From NCBI GenBank assembly GCA_964408795.1, contig CAYPAW010000075.1, positions 15,009 through 79,008 on the forward strand: a stretch of 64,000 nucleotides of DNA, written 5' to 3'. The DNA is from JABMQB01 sp964408795. Lineage in GTDB: Bacteria > Bacteroidota > Bacteroidia > Bacteroidales > Prolixibacteraceae. A program made the position numbers and the translations under genes. The notes beneath the pieces are model-generated. The model made no database searches. It was not told the origin of the DNA and saw only the letters and a list, made by a program, of their open reading frames with translations. Positions 44,109 through 52,943 of the stretch are shown here, in pieces (within the stretch, counting starts at the first letter, position 1; each line of letters starts with the position of its first letter).

Positions 44109-45761
44109 TTAACTCATCAGATCCCTGGCTGTCTGAAAAGCATTCTCAGTCGGTTTATCGCCTCCAACCATTTTCGCCAGTTCCTCGATTCGTTCGCTGG
44201 GATCCAGTTTTTTTATGGAGGTGAAGGTTCCCTGGGCATTATCAAACTTAAAAACCTTGTAATGATGGTCTCCTTTCCCGGCGATCTGAGGCAGATGGGT
44301 AATATGAATAATCTGTACCGAACGGGAGAAATCTCTCAGAATATCACCCATCTTCAGGGCTATTTCACCGGAAACCCCGGAGTCAATTTCATCAAAAATC
44401 AGGGTTGGCAGGTTTTTTTTTCGTGTGATGAGTGATTTAACTGCCAACATGAGGCGTGAGGTTTCTCCTCCGGAAGCCACCCGGGCAATTTCAGCCGGTT
44501 CCATATCCTTATTGGCACTGAACAGAAAACCGATTGAATCAAGACCGTTTTTTCCCGGGTTGGAAAGCTTTTCGTGAATCACCCGGAAACGGGCTTTCGG
44601 CATTCCCAATTGAGTGAGCACCTGGATCACCTTTTTTTCAATACCGGAAAACGTTTGCTGCCTTCGTTTACTGATCTGTTCTGCTTGGATTGTAAGCTCC
44701 CTGAAATGCACGTTCAGCTCCTTTTCCCGGGCTGCAATCTGAACATCATAATCAACGATCCCTGCTATTTGTTTTTCAAACTGAGCTTTCAGTTTAAGCA
44801 AGTCCCCAACCGTTTGAACGCGATGTTTCTGCTGTAGGGAGTAGATCAGATCCAGGCGTTCATCCAGAAATTTCAAACGCGTGGGATCCAGTTCAAGGTT
44901 TTCGGATTGTGATTGCAACTCCTGAAAGATATCGTTCAATTCAATATGTACACTTTCGAGGCGTTCTTCCAACCGGAAGGCATCTTTGAAATAACCGGCA
45001 ATCCTTCTTAGTTCATGCAATCCTTCCCTTACCATAGGAAGAATCGAGAACTGTTCATTTTCAAATAATTCCATAACCCTGAGGAGGATACTTTTTATCT
45101 CCTCGGCATGGGTAAGTTTTTCTCTTTCCTCTTCCAGTTCCTCCTGCTCATTTTCCGTTAATCCTGCTTTCTCCAGTTGGTCAAACTGAAATTGATAATA
45201 ATCGAGGTCTGATTTTTCTTTTTCAGCTTTTTCTTTCAGCTCCTCCAGAAGAAGGATCTTCTTCTGATACCCGGTAAAGTCTTTCTGGTATTCCGACACG
45301 ATTTTCTCATTGTCGGCAACCACATCCACCAGGTCAAGCTGAAACTGTTTGCTGGTCAATTCAAGATTTTGAAGCTGCGAATGAATATCGATGAGGGATG
45401 GCCCAATTTCCGACATTTGTTTGACATTCACAGGCGTATCATTGATGAATGCCCGGGATTTCCCTGCCGGGGTTATTTCCCTTCTGAATATGGATCGGTC
45501 ATCATAGTCCAGACTATGGGTATCAAAAAAGGGCTTCATCCGGGATGCATCAATTTCAAAGATCCCTTCCACCACACATTTCTTTGTATTGTCCCGCAAG
45601 GTTTGGGTATCGGCCCTGCCTCCTAAAATCAGGGAAAGAGCCCCCAGAATAATGGATTTACCCGCTCCGGTTTCCCCGGTTACAATATTAAAACCCCGAT
45701 CGAAATCAATGACCAGCTCATCGATCAATGCATAATTCTTAATGGTCAGTCTGGTCAGCAT
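44109..45761 (-). CDS. recN: DNA repair protein RecN
   Basis: SMC-like ATPase that acts at DNA double-strand breaks. At 550 residues it is standard length. Walker A GETGAGKSIILGALSLILGG is at about 31-50, followed by a long coiled coil (about 150-350). The signature VASGGETSRLMLAVKSL and Walker B PTLIFDEIDSGVSGE lie near the C-terminus, then ITHLPQIA. The start is 11 bp from the DUF4835 stop, in the conserved bamD-rpoZ-coaBC-DUF4835-recN order. Confidence 0.96.
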   Translation of the reverse strand: MLTRLTIKNYALIDELVIDFDRGFNIVTGETGAGKSIILGALSLILGGRADTQTLRDNTKKCVVEGIFEIDASRMKPFFDTHSLDYDDRSIFRREITPAGKSRAFINDTPVNVKQMSEIGPSLIDIHSQLQNLELTSKQFQLDLVDVVADNEKIVSEYQKDFTGYQKKILLLEELKEKAEKEKSDLDYYQFQFDQLEKAGLTENEQEELEEEREKLTHAEEIKSILLRVMELFENEQFSILPMVREGLHELRRIAGYFKDAFRLEERLESVHIELNDIFQELQSQSENLELDPTRLKFLDERLDLIYSLQQKHRVQTVGDLLKLKAQFEKQIAGIVDYDVQIAAREKELNVHFRELTIQAEQISKRRQQTFSGIEKKVIQVLTQLGMPKARFRVIHEKLSNPGKNGLDSIGFLFSANKDMEPAEIARVASGGETSRLMLAVKSLITRKKNLPTLIFDEIDSGVSGEIALKMGDILRDFSRSVQIIHITHLPQIAGKGDHHYKVFKFDNAQGTFTSIKKLDPSERIEELAKMVGGDKPTENAFQTARDLMS

Positions 45762-45771
45762 TGTATGACTT

Positions 45772-46695
45772 TTAAAGATCCTCCGATTCTTCTATCCGCT
45801 GATACAAAGAACCATTGGAAGGATCCACTTCATTCAGGATCGTTAATACGCGGTTTCTTTCATCCGGATAGGACTGGGAGAAGATATTTACGATTTCGTC
45901 TTTTTTGGCATCAAAGAATACCTGCAAAATATAAATCGAGGGACGTCTCCGAAAAACTTTTTGAATGGAGCGTAAGGATTCGGCAATGGCCGCCCTTCCC
46001 TCTTCAGGTTTTTCTGCCATCATATCAAGGCCTTTCCGGTGGTATTCATAGATACAGGTTCGGAAATCGGAATAGGATTTATTCAACAGGTTCTCTACAA
46101 GCCAATAGCGGTTGCGCTCACTTTCAAAGGATTTCCACCCCTCCTCGCGGGCATTCTGTGCATTATTGACGATCAACTGAGCTTTTTCAAAATAGGGAGT
46201 TCCTCCCTCAGGGGAAAAAGAATCATAATCCATACCCAGAATAATGTACGCATAGAAAGCCAGTATATTGGTCAGGTTATTCCGGTTGTTGGTTTCATTG
46301 AATTCCAGCGACTGGAATTCCACATACTGGCAATGAAAATCATTGTCTTTAATATTCAGCAAAACCGATTCATAGGTTGAATTAAAAACCGGCCGTTTAG
46401 CCTGCACCTGGATGGTTCCTTTAAACTCATCGGATGAAACCTGCTGATCGAGGCGTATGAAAATATTGCATTCGATCCTTTCATCCATGGTATATTTGTG
46501 ATTGGTCCACTGCCGGCTGTTCATGAATTCCGTAATATCGATCTGCATGGTGCTGAAAAGATTCCGGTTTGCTCCCCGGATCTTGGTTGAATTGACACTT
46601 ACCCGGCATCGCAATTCCTGGCCGTTGGCGTTAAGTACAGCTCCTGCAAGAACAATCAAAACGAAAAAAAATCTCCTCATAGCCTGTAACTTCAT
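45772..46695 (-). CDS. DUF4835 family exported protein
   Basis: About 307 residues from the ATG at 46695 (MKLQAMRRFFF); an ATG at 46680 is also possible. Signal peptide (VLIVLAGAVLNANGQ) then ELRCRVSVNSTKIRG and the FEFQSLEF-like strands of the family, IQVQAKRPVFNSTYES and YAYIILGMDYDSFSPEGG. Bacteroidota-specific. Family members have been discussed as part of the gliding/type IX secretion or envelope context, but I do not recall a proven role. Conserved neighbour of coaBC and recN. Confidence 0.82.
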   Translation of the reverse strand: MKLQAMRRFFFVLIVLAGAVLNANGQELRCRVSVNSTKIRGANRNLFSTMQIDITEFMNSRQWTNHKYTMDERIECNIFIRLDQQVSSDEFKGTIQVQAKRPVFNSTYESVLLNIKDNDFHCQYVEFQSLEFNETNNRNNLTNILAFYAYIILGMDYDSFSPEGGTPYFEKAQLIVNNAQNAREEGWKSFESERNRYWLVENLLNKSYSDFRTCIYEYHRKGLDMMAEKPEEGRAAIAESLRSIQKVFRRRPSIYILQVFFDAKKDEIVNIFSQSYPDERNRVLTILNEVDPSNGSLYQRIEESEDL

Positions 46696-46713
46696 AGGAT
46701 AAAAATACAAAAA

Positions 46714-47937
46714 TTAATCCGGCCCGGTATGGTCCCAGGAAATCATCTCTATCATTTTATCAACAATATCCCGGGCTACCGCTTCTTTACTTTTTAACTC
46801 AAATTCCTGCAGATTATTGTTTTTATCAATGAAGGTTACTTTGTTCGTATCCACGTAAAATCCCCCTCCCGGGGTATTGAGTGAATTCAGGACGATCAGG
46901 TCGAAATTTTTTTCCCGGCATTTCTTTTTTGCCCGGGTTATTTCATCGTGTGTTTCCAGGGCAAATCCGACCAGCAATTGGGATTTTTTTTTCAGTGATC
47001 CGAGGTGTGCAGCAATATCTTTTGTGGATTTCAGGGGTAAGATCAGGGGGGTATTTTCTCTTTTTATTTTTTTGTTTTTCACACTCTGAGGCGTATAATC
47101 GGCCACTGCTGCGGCCATCACGGCCCCGTCGCATTTCGGGAAAAGACTTACCGCAGCTTCATACATCTCGTTTGCGGATTCAACCTTTATCAATTCTACA
47201 TTTTCCAGATCGATGTTAAGGGAAACCGGGCCGGACACAAGTTTCACCCTGGCCCCTTCGGCGGCCAGTTGCCTGGCTATGGCATAGCCCATTTTCCCGG
47301 ATGAATAGTTCCCTATAAACCGTACCGGGTCTATCTTTTCGTAGGTCGGGCCTGCGGTTACGAGAAAGGTTTTATTCCGGAGTTTTTTTTTTCGCTCAAA
47401 AAACTGCACCAGCACTTCCAGGATATTTTCCGGTTCTTCCATACGTCCCTTTCCCTCCAGTCCACTGGCCAATTCACCGATACCAGGACGGATTATGGTG
47501 TTCCCAAACGAAGCAAGGATTTTGAGATTTTCTTGTGTGGAAGGGTGCAGGAACATATTTTCATCCATGGCCGGAGCGATAAACACCTGACTCCGGGCTG
47601 CCAGGTAAGTTGCCACCAGCATATTGTCTGCTATTCCATGTGCCATTTTAGCTATGGAAGCGGCGGTAGCCGGAGCAACGACCATGGCATCCGCCCAAAT
47701 CCCCATATCTATATGACTGTTCCATGTTCCGTCAACCGCTCCGAAGAAATCACTGATCACTGGCCGGCCTGAAAGAGCCGAAAGAGTAACCGGTGTAATG
47801 AATTCTTTTCCCGACGCCGTAATCAGCACCTGTACTTCAGCACCTTCCTTCACAAAAAGCCTTAAAAGATAAGCTGCCTTATAGGCAGCTATGCTTCCGG
47901 TAATACCCAAAACAATATGTTTGCCTTTCAGCCTCAT
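46714..47937 (-). CDS. coaBC: Bifunctional phosphopantothenoylcysteine decarboxylase/synthetase
   Basis: Two steps of coenzyme A synthesis in one 407-residue cytosolic protein. The CoaC flavin domain (about 1-185) has GITGSIAAYKAAYLLR, the catalytic histidine in SHIDMGIWADA, and PAMDENMF. The CoaB domain (about 190-405) has TAGPTYEKIDPVRFIGNYSSGKMG, the CTP-binding AVADYTPQ and the KKKSQLLVGFALETHD stretch. Lies 18 bp upstream of the DUF4835 ATG and 14 bp downstream of rpoZ. Confidence 0.96.
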   Translation of the reverse strand: MRLKGKHIVLGITGSIAAYKAAYLLRLFVKEGAEVQVLITASGKEFITPVTLSALSGRPVISDFFGAVDGTWNSHIDMGIWADAMVVAPATAASIAKMAHGIADNMLVATYLAARSQVFIAPAMDENMFLHPSTQENLKILASFGNTIIRPGIGELASGLEGKGRMEEPENILEVLVQFFERKKKLRNKTFLVTAGPTYEKIDPVRFIGNYSSGKMGYAIARQLAAEGARVKLVSGPVSLNIDLENVELIKVESANEMYEAAVSLFPKCDGAVMAAAVADYTPQSVKNKKIKRENTPLILPLKSTKDIAAHLGSLKKKSQLLVGFALETHDEITRAKKKCREKNFDLIVLNSLNTPGGGFYVDTNKVTFIDKNNNLQEFELKSKEAVARDIVDKMIEMISWDHTGPD

Positions 47938-47951
47938 AGAAGGCTTTCAAT

Positions 47952-48287
47952 TTATGTGGTCTTACGGCTTTCCCTTAACGGATTTCTATGGTAGATCTGC
48001 CCTTCTTTTAATTCTTCAAAAGCGATTAACGTGGGCTTGGGTAGTCGTTCATAAAACTTGGAAATCTCAATCTGTTCCCGGTTTTCAAAAATCTCTTCCA
48101 GGTTGTCGGTATAGGATGCAAATTCCTGTAATTTCTGATTTAACTCTTCTTTTAATTCCGATGCAATCTGATTTGCCCTCTTGGCCAGGATCATGACGGT
48201 TTCATACACATTCCCTGTCTCTTTTGTTAAAATATCCAGGTCACGGGGAATGGTGGTAAGAGATGCTTTTGTTTTTTTGTAATCCAT
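47952..48287 (-). CDS. rpoZ: RNA polymerase omega subunit (Bacteroidota type)
   Basis: 111 residues, the length usual in this phylum. The omega/Rpb6 core ETGNVYETVMILAKRANQIASELKEELNQKL gives the helical stretch that embraces the beta' subunit and stabilises its folding. A charged C-terminal tail follows. The start is 3 bp from the bamD stop and the stop is 14 bp from coaBC, so it is within the same operon. Confidence 0.9.
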   Translation of the reverse strand: MDYKKTKASLTTIPRDLDILTKETGNVYETVMILAKRANQIASELKEELNQKLQEFASYTDNLEEIFENREQIEISKFYERLPKPTLIAFEELKEGQIYHRNPLRESRKTT

Positions 48288-48290
48288 AGT

Positions 48291-49109
48291 CTAATTTACA
48301 TTGGTAGTTTTTTCAGTATAATTCAACGCATCAGCCAAGGTATCATAAAATTTCTTCGCTTCTTTGATGTGTTCGCTATCGGGATATTCATCGACAAAGG
48401 TAAAATATTCATCGAGAGCAGACGACATGCGTTCCTGTTTTTTGCTTTCCACGCTGTTTGTGGCCAGCAAAAATTTCGATTTCAACAACATAAACATCAG
48501 TTCCTCCCGGTATCTTGAGTCGGGATACTCATTCAAGCTATTATCCAGGGCAACAACGGCCGCTTTGTATTGTTCAAAATCGTAATACATTTTCGCTGAA
48601 AGGAACGATTTCTCAACCAGTTTATCCTGCATCTCGGCAATCAGACGGTTTGCCTCCTCCACCCTTTCACTGTAAGGATAAAGATTGATATACAACTGCA
48701 GGGCATCAATGGCCTTCCGGGTTACCTCCTGGTCGAGTCTCGTTTTGGGTGACATCATGTAATGGCAGTACCCAACCATGAATTGAGCTTCTTCCACATA
48801 ATCACTGGTTGGAAATTCACTTACCAGGGTATTGAAATAGTGCCCCGCCATCAGGTAATCTTTTTGCCCCATCATGCTTTTGGCGTAATAATAATAAATC
48901 TCATCGGCATGGCTCGTACCCCGGTATATTGAGAGCAATTCATTGAGCAATGTTGCGGACCTGACGTATTCACCTTCCTCGTAATACTCAATGGCTTTTT
49001 TATACTTGAATTCGTAATCGGTACTTTTCAGTATTTTGTTGTAATCGCCGCAACGACTGAAAAGCAACATTACAAAGATCAGACCCACACCAAAATTTCT
49101 CATTCTCAT
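48291..49109 (-). CDS. bamD: Outer membrane assembly lipoprotein BamD
   Basis: TPR-containing lipoprotein of the BAM complex that inserts beta-barrel proteins into the outer membrane. About 272 residues. A lipobox sits in LLFSRCG (Cys near 20). Tetratricopeptide-like repeats span 35-240: KKAIEYYEEGEYVRSATLL, YLMAGHYFNTLVSEFPTS, SERVEEANRLIAEM, and YKAAVVALDNSLNEYPDS. ATGs at 49115, 49109 and 49103 are in frame; a TATTTTTG box ends at 49120, so the later ATGs are favoured. First gene of the five-gene operon. Confidence 0.93.
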   Translation of the reverse strand: MRMRNFGVGLIFVMLLFSRCGDYNKILKSTDYEFKYKKAIEYYEEGEYVRSATLLNELLSIYRGTSHADEIYYYYAKSMMGQKDYLMAGHYFNTLVSEFPTSDYVEEAQFMVGYCHYMMSPKTRLDQEVTRKAIDALQLYINLYPYSERVEEANRLIAEMQDKLVEKSFLSAKMYYDFEQYKAAVVALDNSLNEYPDSRYREELMFMLLKSKFLLATNSVESKKQERMSSALDEYFTFVDEYPDSEHIKEAKKFYDTLADALNYTEKTTNVN

Positions 49110-49204
49110 AAACATGGCGCAAAAATAATTTTTTTTACCAAATGAATAACGAAATTACCAATCTTTTATTGAAAGAGTAAACAGATTAGCATTCTTTAAC
49201 ACCA

Positions 49205-49235
49205 TTTGTCCGATCGTTAAAAAAGGTTATTTTTG
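49205..49235 (+). promoter_or_regulatory. Promoter of spt
   Basis: TTTG at 49205-49208, a 19-nt spacer and TATTTTTG at 49228-49235: an essentially perfect Bacteroidota sigma promoter. It lies about 24 bp ahead of the spt start codon, so the leader is short. Confidence 0.8.
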
Positions 49236-49258
49236 CATAACAATCATAAACCTATACT

Positions 49259-50512
49259 GTGGATATATTTGATAAGTTAAAAGCCAACCAGGGAGAGCTC
49301 GGGCAATACATGAAATTTTCCCATGGTTATTTCAGTTTTCCGAAACTGGAAGGAGAGATCAGTCCCAGGATGACATTCAGGGGCAAGGAAGTATTAACCT
49401 GGAGTTTAAACAACTACCTGGGATTGGCGAATCATCCCGAGGTACGCAAGGCCGATGCAGAGGCAGCGCGTGAATGGGGACTGGGGTATCCCATGGGAGC
49501 CCGCATGATGTCGGGGCAGACCCGATATCATGAGGAACTGGAAAAACAGCTTGCTTCCTTTGTAGACAAGAAAGATGCATTTCTTCTGAATTACGGATAC
49601 CAGGGAATGGTTTCCATCATCGATGCATTGGTCTGGCGGAATGACGTAATTGTCTACGATTCAGAATCCCATGCTTGTATCCTTGACGGAGTCCGCCTGC
49701 ACATGGGGAAGCGTTTTGTGTATGCGCATAACGACATGGAGAGCCTGCGGAAACAGTTGCAACATGCCACAAAACTGGCGGAAAAACAGGGAGGCGGCAT
49801 CCTGGTCATCACCGAAGGAGTCTTTGGCATGTCAGGTGATCTGGGAAAACTCGATGAAATTACCGCCCAAAAAAAAGAGTTTAATTTCCGGTTGCTGGTC
49901 GACGATGCCCATGGCTTTGGAACCATCGGTCCCTCAGGAGCAGGTACCCCGGAATATTTCGGTGTTCAGAATCAGGTGGACCTCCACTTCGCAACCTTTG
50001 CCAAGGCCATGGCCGGCATCGGTGCTTTTGTCGCCTCCGATCCGGAAACATGCTACTTCCTGCGGTATAACATGCGTTCACAAACCTACGCCAAATCCCT
50101 TCCCATGCCCATGGTGATCGGTGCTATGAAAAGACTGGAACTGCTTCGATCCAAACCGGAAATAAAAGAAAAATTGTGGACCATCGTACGGGCCCTTCAA
50201 TCGGGACTGAGAAAAGAAGGTTTTGACCTGGGACGGACCAATTCGTGTGTAACACCGGTTTACCTCAAGGGAGGCGTCGCGGAAGCAACCAACCTGGTAG
50301 TCGACCTGCGTGAAAACTACGGCATCTTCTGCTCTCCGGTGATCTACCCCGTAATCCCCAAAGGGGAACTCATCTTACGTCTAATACCCACGGCTACCCA
50401 CTCCCTTGAAGATGTGGAAATAACCTTAGAAGCCTTCAAAGCCGTAAGAAGCAAACTGGAAGCCGGTGCGTATCCGAAAGATCGGATAGCCAATGTAAAA
50501 GTGGATCTTTAA
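49259..50512 (+). CDS. spt: Serine palmitoyltransferase (sphingolipid synthesis)
   Basis: A PLP enzyme of the alpha-oxoamine synthase family that condenses serine with palmitoyl-CoA to 3-ketosphinganine, first step of Bacteroidota sphingolipids. The 417-residue length fits. It begins with GTG (read as Met; DIFDKL follows) with no better ATG for the conserved N-terminus GYFSFPKLEGEISPRM. Other features are SLNNYLGLANHPE, PMGARMMSG, DDAHGFGTIGPSG and the PLP-lysine region FATFAKAMAGIGAF. KBL (Gly acetyltransferase) is the nearest alternative, but the N-terminus and these blocks favour SPT. Confidence 0.92.
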   Translation: MDIFDKLKANQGELGQYMKFSHGYFSFPKLEGEISPRMTFRGKEVLTWSLNNYLGLANHPEVRKADAEAAREWGLGYPMGARMMSGQTRYHEELEKQLASFVDKKDAFLLNYGYQGMVSIIDALVWRNDVIVYDSESHACILDGVRLHMGKRFVYAHNDMESLRKQLQHATKLAEKQGGGILVITEGVFGMSGDLGKLDEITAQKKEFNFRLLVDDAHGFGTIGPSGAGTPEYFGVQNQVDLHFATFAKAMAGIGAFVASDPETCYFLRYNMRSQTYAKSLPMPMVIGAMKRLELLRSKPEIKEKLWTIVRALQSGLRKEGFDLGRTNSCVTPVYLKGGVAEATNLVVDLRENYGIFCSPVIYPVIPKGELILRLIPTATHSLEDVEITLEAFKAVRSKLEAGAYPKDRIANVKVDL

Positions 50513-51066
50513 ACCCTGTCTCCGCCTAAAATTCTAGGGACAGAGAAAAAAGGGGTTAACGGGTTCTATGATCCGGTGAGTGGTTGTCGTTGCTTTGGTC
50601 TCCGAAGCCCTGGCGAAAGAGGGGTGTTGTTGCTTTGGCTTAACCAGAACCATGACAACTGATCTCATTGATCTTGTTTCCCTTATGCGAACGCAGCAAG
50701 TGAACAACCATGATAACGAATTCCAGATATTAGATCTTGGCTCCTGGTTCCTGATTCCTGGGTCTTCACCTTTCCACCTTATCACCTTATCCCCTTATCA
50801 CTTTTCCTGGTTCCTGGTTCTTGGTTCCTGGTTCTTCACTTTTCCACCTTATCACTTTTCCTGGTTCCTGGCTCCTGGCTCCTGGTTCTTTGCTCCTGGT
50901 TCTATTAATACGAATATCCGAAAAACCAACTCACAACTCGCAACTCGTAACTCGTAATTTATTCCCGGTTATCCCGATCTGTCGGAGCTACGTCAACATA
51001 GGATAATTCAGTGCGAATTTTGTTCATCCATGGATTTACTCACAGGATATTATTCTCATGTATCAA
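50513..51066. other. Repeat-rich gap between spt and the peptide operon
   Basis: 554 bp with no supported gene. It begins with degenerate GTTGCTTTGG repeats (50589 and 50629 area), then the TTCCTGG-type repeat block at 50733-50946 that is listed separately. Open frames here are low-complexity readings of the repeats. Confidence 0.6.
50733..50946 (+). repeat. Low-complexity repeat block, left copy
   Basis: A run of TTCCTGG/CTCCTGG units interspersed with CTTTCCACCTTATCACCTTA-type units, ending in ATTAATACGAATATCCGAAA and AACTCGCAACTCG. A shorter copy with the same start (GATCTTGGCTCCTGG) and end is at 52944-53113 in the same orientation, so the two bracket the peptide operon. Confidence 0.75.
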
Positions 51067-51309
51067 TCATTGGTTGGAATCTGTTTTTTTGTGCAGATTT
51101 AAAAGAATTACATTAAAAGCCAAAAGTGCAATGTAGAACTTGTAGTGTAAGGCTAATTGGTTATCTGCAATGTACGCGATTCCTTCCCAAATCAGAAGAA
51201 ACAAAAGAGTAACCAGGAATGCGCGGAGAAACAACTTGAAATCCTTTTTCTTTATGAGTAAATAAAGAGCAAATGCACTTAAGATAATAAGCAAAATCGT
51301 ATGCAACAT
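51067..51309 (-). CDS. Small three-helix membrane protein (possible immunity protein)
   Basis: 80 residues. Three predicted membrane helices (about 2-18 HTILLIILSAFALYLL, 27-48 and 56-74) separated by short charged loops and a Lys/Asp-rich C-terminus. I do not recognise the family. It is 36 bp downstream of a double-glycine-leader peptide gene on the same strand. Immunity proteins of class II bacteriocins often look like this, but the function is inferred only from size, topology and position. Confidence 0.55.
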   Translation of the reverse strand: MLHTILLIILSAFALYLLIKKKDFKLFLRAFLVTLLFLLIWEGIAYIADNQLALHYKFYIALLAFNVILLNLHKKTDSNQ

Positions 51310-51345
51310 AGATCAGTATTTAAGTAAATATATATATTATTTGTT

Positions 51346-51501
51346 TTACCTTTGGGCAGCTTCGCTTCCTTCCTTCAAAGCTTCAGCACTTCCTTTTGGA
51401 TCACCGGTAATATCCCAAATTAATGCTATAGCAATTCCTTCCAGAATCCACCATAATCCACCATGAATATTTATTAATTCATTTTTAGTTAATTCTTTCA
51501 T
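51346..51501 (-). CDS. Double-glycine leader peptide B (51 aa)
   Basis: A 51-codon frame from ATG 51501 to TAA 51346. The leader reads MKELTKNELINIHGG, a classic GG-type signal for peptidase-containing ABC transporters (C39 family). The predicted mature part is 36 residues: LWWILEGIAIALIWDITGD plus a charged tail (KGSAEALKEG and on). Hydrophobic Trp-rich start and helix-forming tail; no Cys. Same leader logic as the gene upstream (K-E-L-x-K-x-x-L-x-N-I-x-G-G-L). Possibly a bacteriocin or signalling peptide. Confidence 0.7.
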   Translation of the reverse strand: MKELTKNELINIHGGLWWILEGIAIALIWDITGDPKGSAEALKEGSEAAQR

Positions 51502-51620
51502 TCGTTATAGATTTTTTGTTTTAGCAATATAAAATCGTTACCAGCATTTATCAAATAATGATTACGGAAAAGTAATATACAAGAGTTAATTGAATAACAG
51601 CTCGTTAAATGTTATAAATT

Positions 51621-51809
51621 TTATTTAAAAGCAACATATCTCAAAGCTGTTCCTTCTGTTTTAACGCCCCATGCGACTTCTCCTCCCATGTATCCAATAG
51701 CTTTTAGGAAAAGTTTGGTCAATACATGCAAACCACCCTGAATATTAGTTAAAGAGTCTTTATCAAGCTCTTTAATCCCATTTGTTTTTGTGTTTAAAGA
51801 TTTTTTCAT
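51621..51809 (-). CDS. Double-glycine leader peptide A (62 aa)
   Basis: 62 residues. After a basic N-terminal extension the leader ends GIKELDKDSLTNIQGG (Gly-Gly at residues 25-26). The predicted mature peptide is 36 residues (LHVLTKLFLKAIGYMGGEV, then AWGVKTEGTALRYVAFK), cationic, without Cys. The same mature length and closely similar leader as peptide B 119 bp downstream suggest a two-peptide system. The gene is 57 bp after the HTH gene. Confidence 0.7.
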   Translation of the reverse strand: MKKSLNTKTNGIKELDKDSLTNIQGGLHVLTKLFLKAIGYMGGEVAWGVKTEGTALRYVAFK

Positions 51810-51866
51810 GATAGTGAATTTTGTGTTACTAATAGGTTTAAATAAAAGATCATCACTAATCTACAT

Positions 51867-52181
51867 TTATTCTGTGCATAAAAAAAGCACATTGTATGAT
51901 TTTTTGTAAAATCCACCATTTATTTTTTTTGTTGTATTGGTTGAAATAACTTTAAAAGAATATGCAATATCTAACAGTTTTTCGTTTTTAAAATAGAAAG
52001 TTCTTCTTGTCCTGGAATATCCGATTTCAACACCCATATCCTTAAAGCATTCAATATCAACATAAAGTTGTCTACGGCTTATACCTAATTTTCTGGAAAA
52101 TTCATCTGGGTTTCCGGTGCATTCTGATTTTATTAATTTATTTATTCTAATCATTCTATCTAAAAGATCAGTTGCTTTCAT
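51867..52181 (-). CDS. Small HTH DNA-binding protein
   Basis: 104 residues. A winged-helix-like HTH_11/DeoR-type domain occupies about residues 5-65: LLDRMIRINKLIKSECTG, then FSRKLGISRRQLYVDIECF as the turn/recognition helix, and EIGYSRTRRTFYF as the wing. The C-terminal 40 residues have no sensor domain I recognise. First gene of a minus-strand run ahead of the two GG-leader peptides, so it is the likely regulator of that operon. No WYL domain is present. Confidence 0.65.
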   Translation of the reverse strand: MKATDLLDRMIRINKLIKSECTGNPDEFSRKLGISRRQLYVDIECFKDMGVEIGYSRTRRTFYFKNEKLLDIAYSFKVISTNTTKKINGGFYKKSYNVLFLCTE

Positions 52182-52218
52182 ACCATGTAGTATTAGTTAT
52201 TTTTTAAGGTACAGTACA

Positions 52219-52238
52219 CCTGTCTGCCGGCAGACAGG
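52219..52238. repeat. Perfect 20-bp palindrome
   Basis: CCTGTCTGCCGGCAGACAGG, centred about 50 bp upstream of the HTH gene start. Could be an operator for the small HTH protein or an extragenic palindrome dispersed in the genome. Confidence 0.75.
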
Positions 52239-52943
52239 CATCTCTTCCCGATAGCCATCAGGATAACGTGCATTTCCCGTCCTTATAGTCATCGTTTGGG
52301 TTTCATCATAGTCTTTAACCACACTCGTTTCATATTGCTATATATTTAACGTATTAGTTTTTTTGAAGCCTTTTATCGTTGATTGATAAATCAATTATTT
52401 AGCAATGCATAGAGGTTATCATCTCATTTCTAAGAATCCGATAAATCCTCTATAGATTTTTTATTCATTCACTATTATTTCCTGATTAGTGAATCCCCCA
52501 TGGGTAAAAAATATCGATACAATTGAATCCATTATTATTTCTGATTCTTGCATTGTACTACTTTGCATTTTATGGCAATCGATTTTCATGGATATCGGAG
52601 ATGTGTATGAGGATAACTTGTGCATTGTTTTTTTGTAATTGAATATGTAAATCCGGGTTTAAGATATTATAATACGGTATTTGTAGTAAAAACGTTTCAT
52701 ATGAAATCTAAGTTTTATATGCAAGAGATTCACTCGCTCGGGGACTTTAGGGATGAGTAGGCCTAAATAAGGTTGACCGTTTTTGGAGTTTTGCCTCACC
52801 CTGAAGTTTTGGGGCCAAATGCCCTGCCGGACGGGGTTCCGACTTTGTCGGAGTTAAGATCTATTGTTTTAATGGTATTCGATGTAATTCGGCAAAGCCT
52901 CATTTCAGTCCTACGCGCATTTTCCGACTGCGTCGGAATGGTT

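Noticed and set aside
50580..50957. Frames rich in VPGSWFL over the repeat block
   Set aside because: Low-complexity translation of TTCCTGG repeats; similar frames occur at 35388-35576 and 52773-53138.
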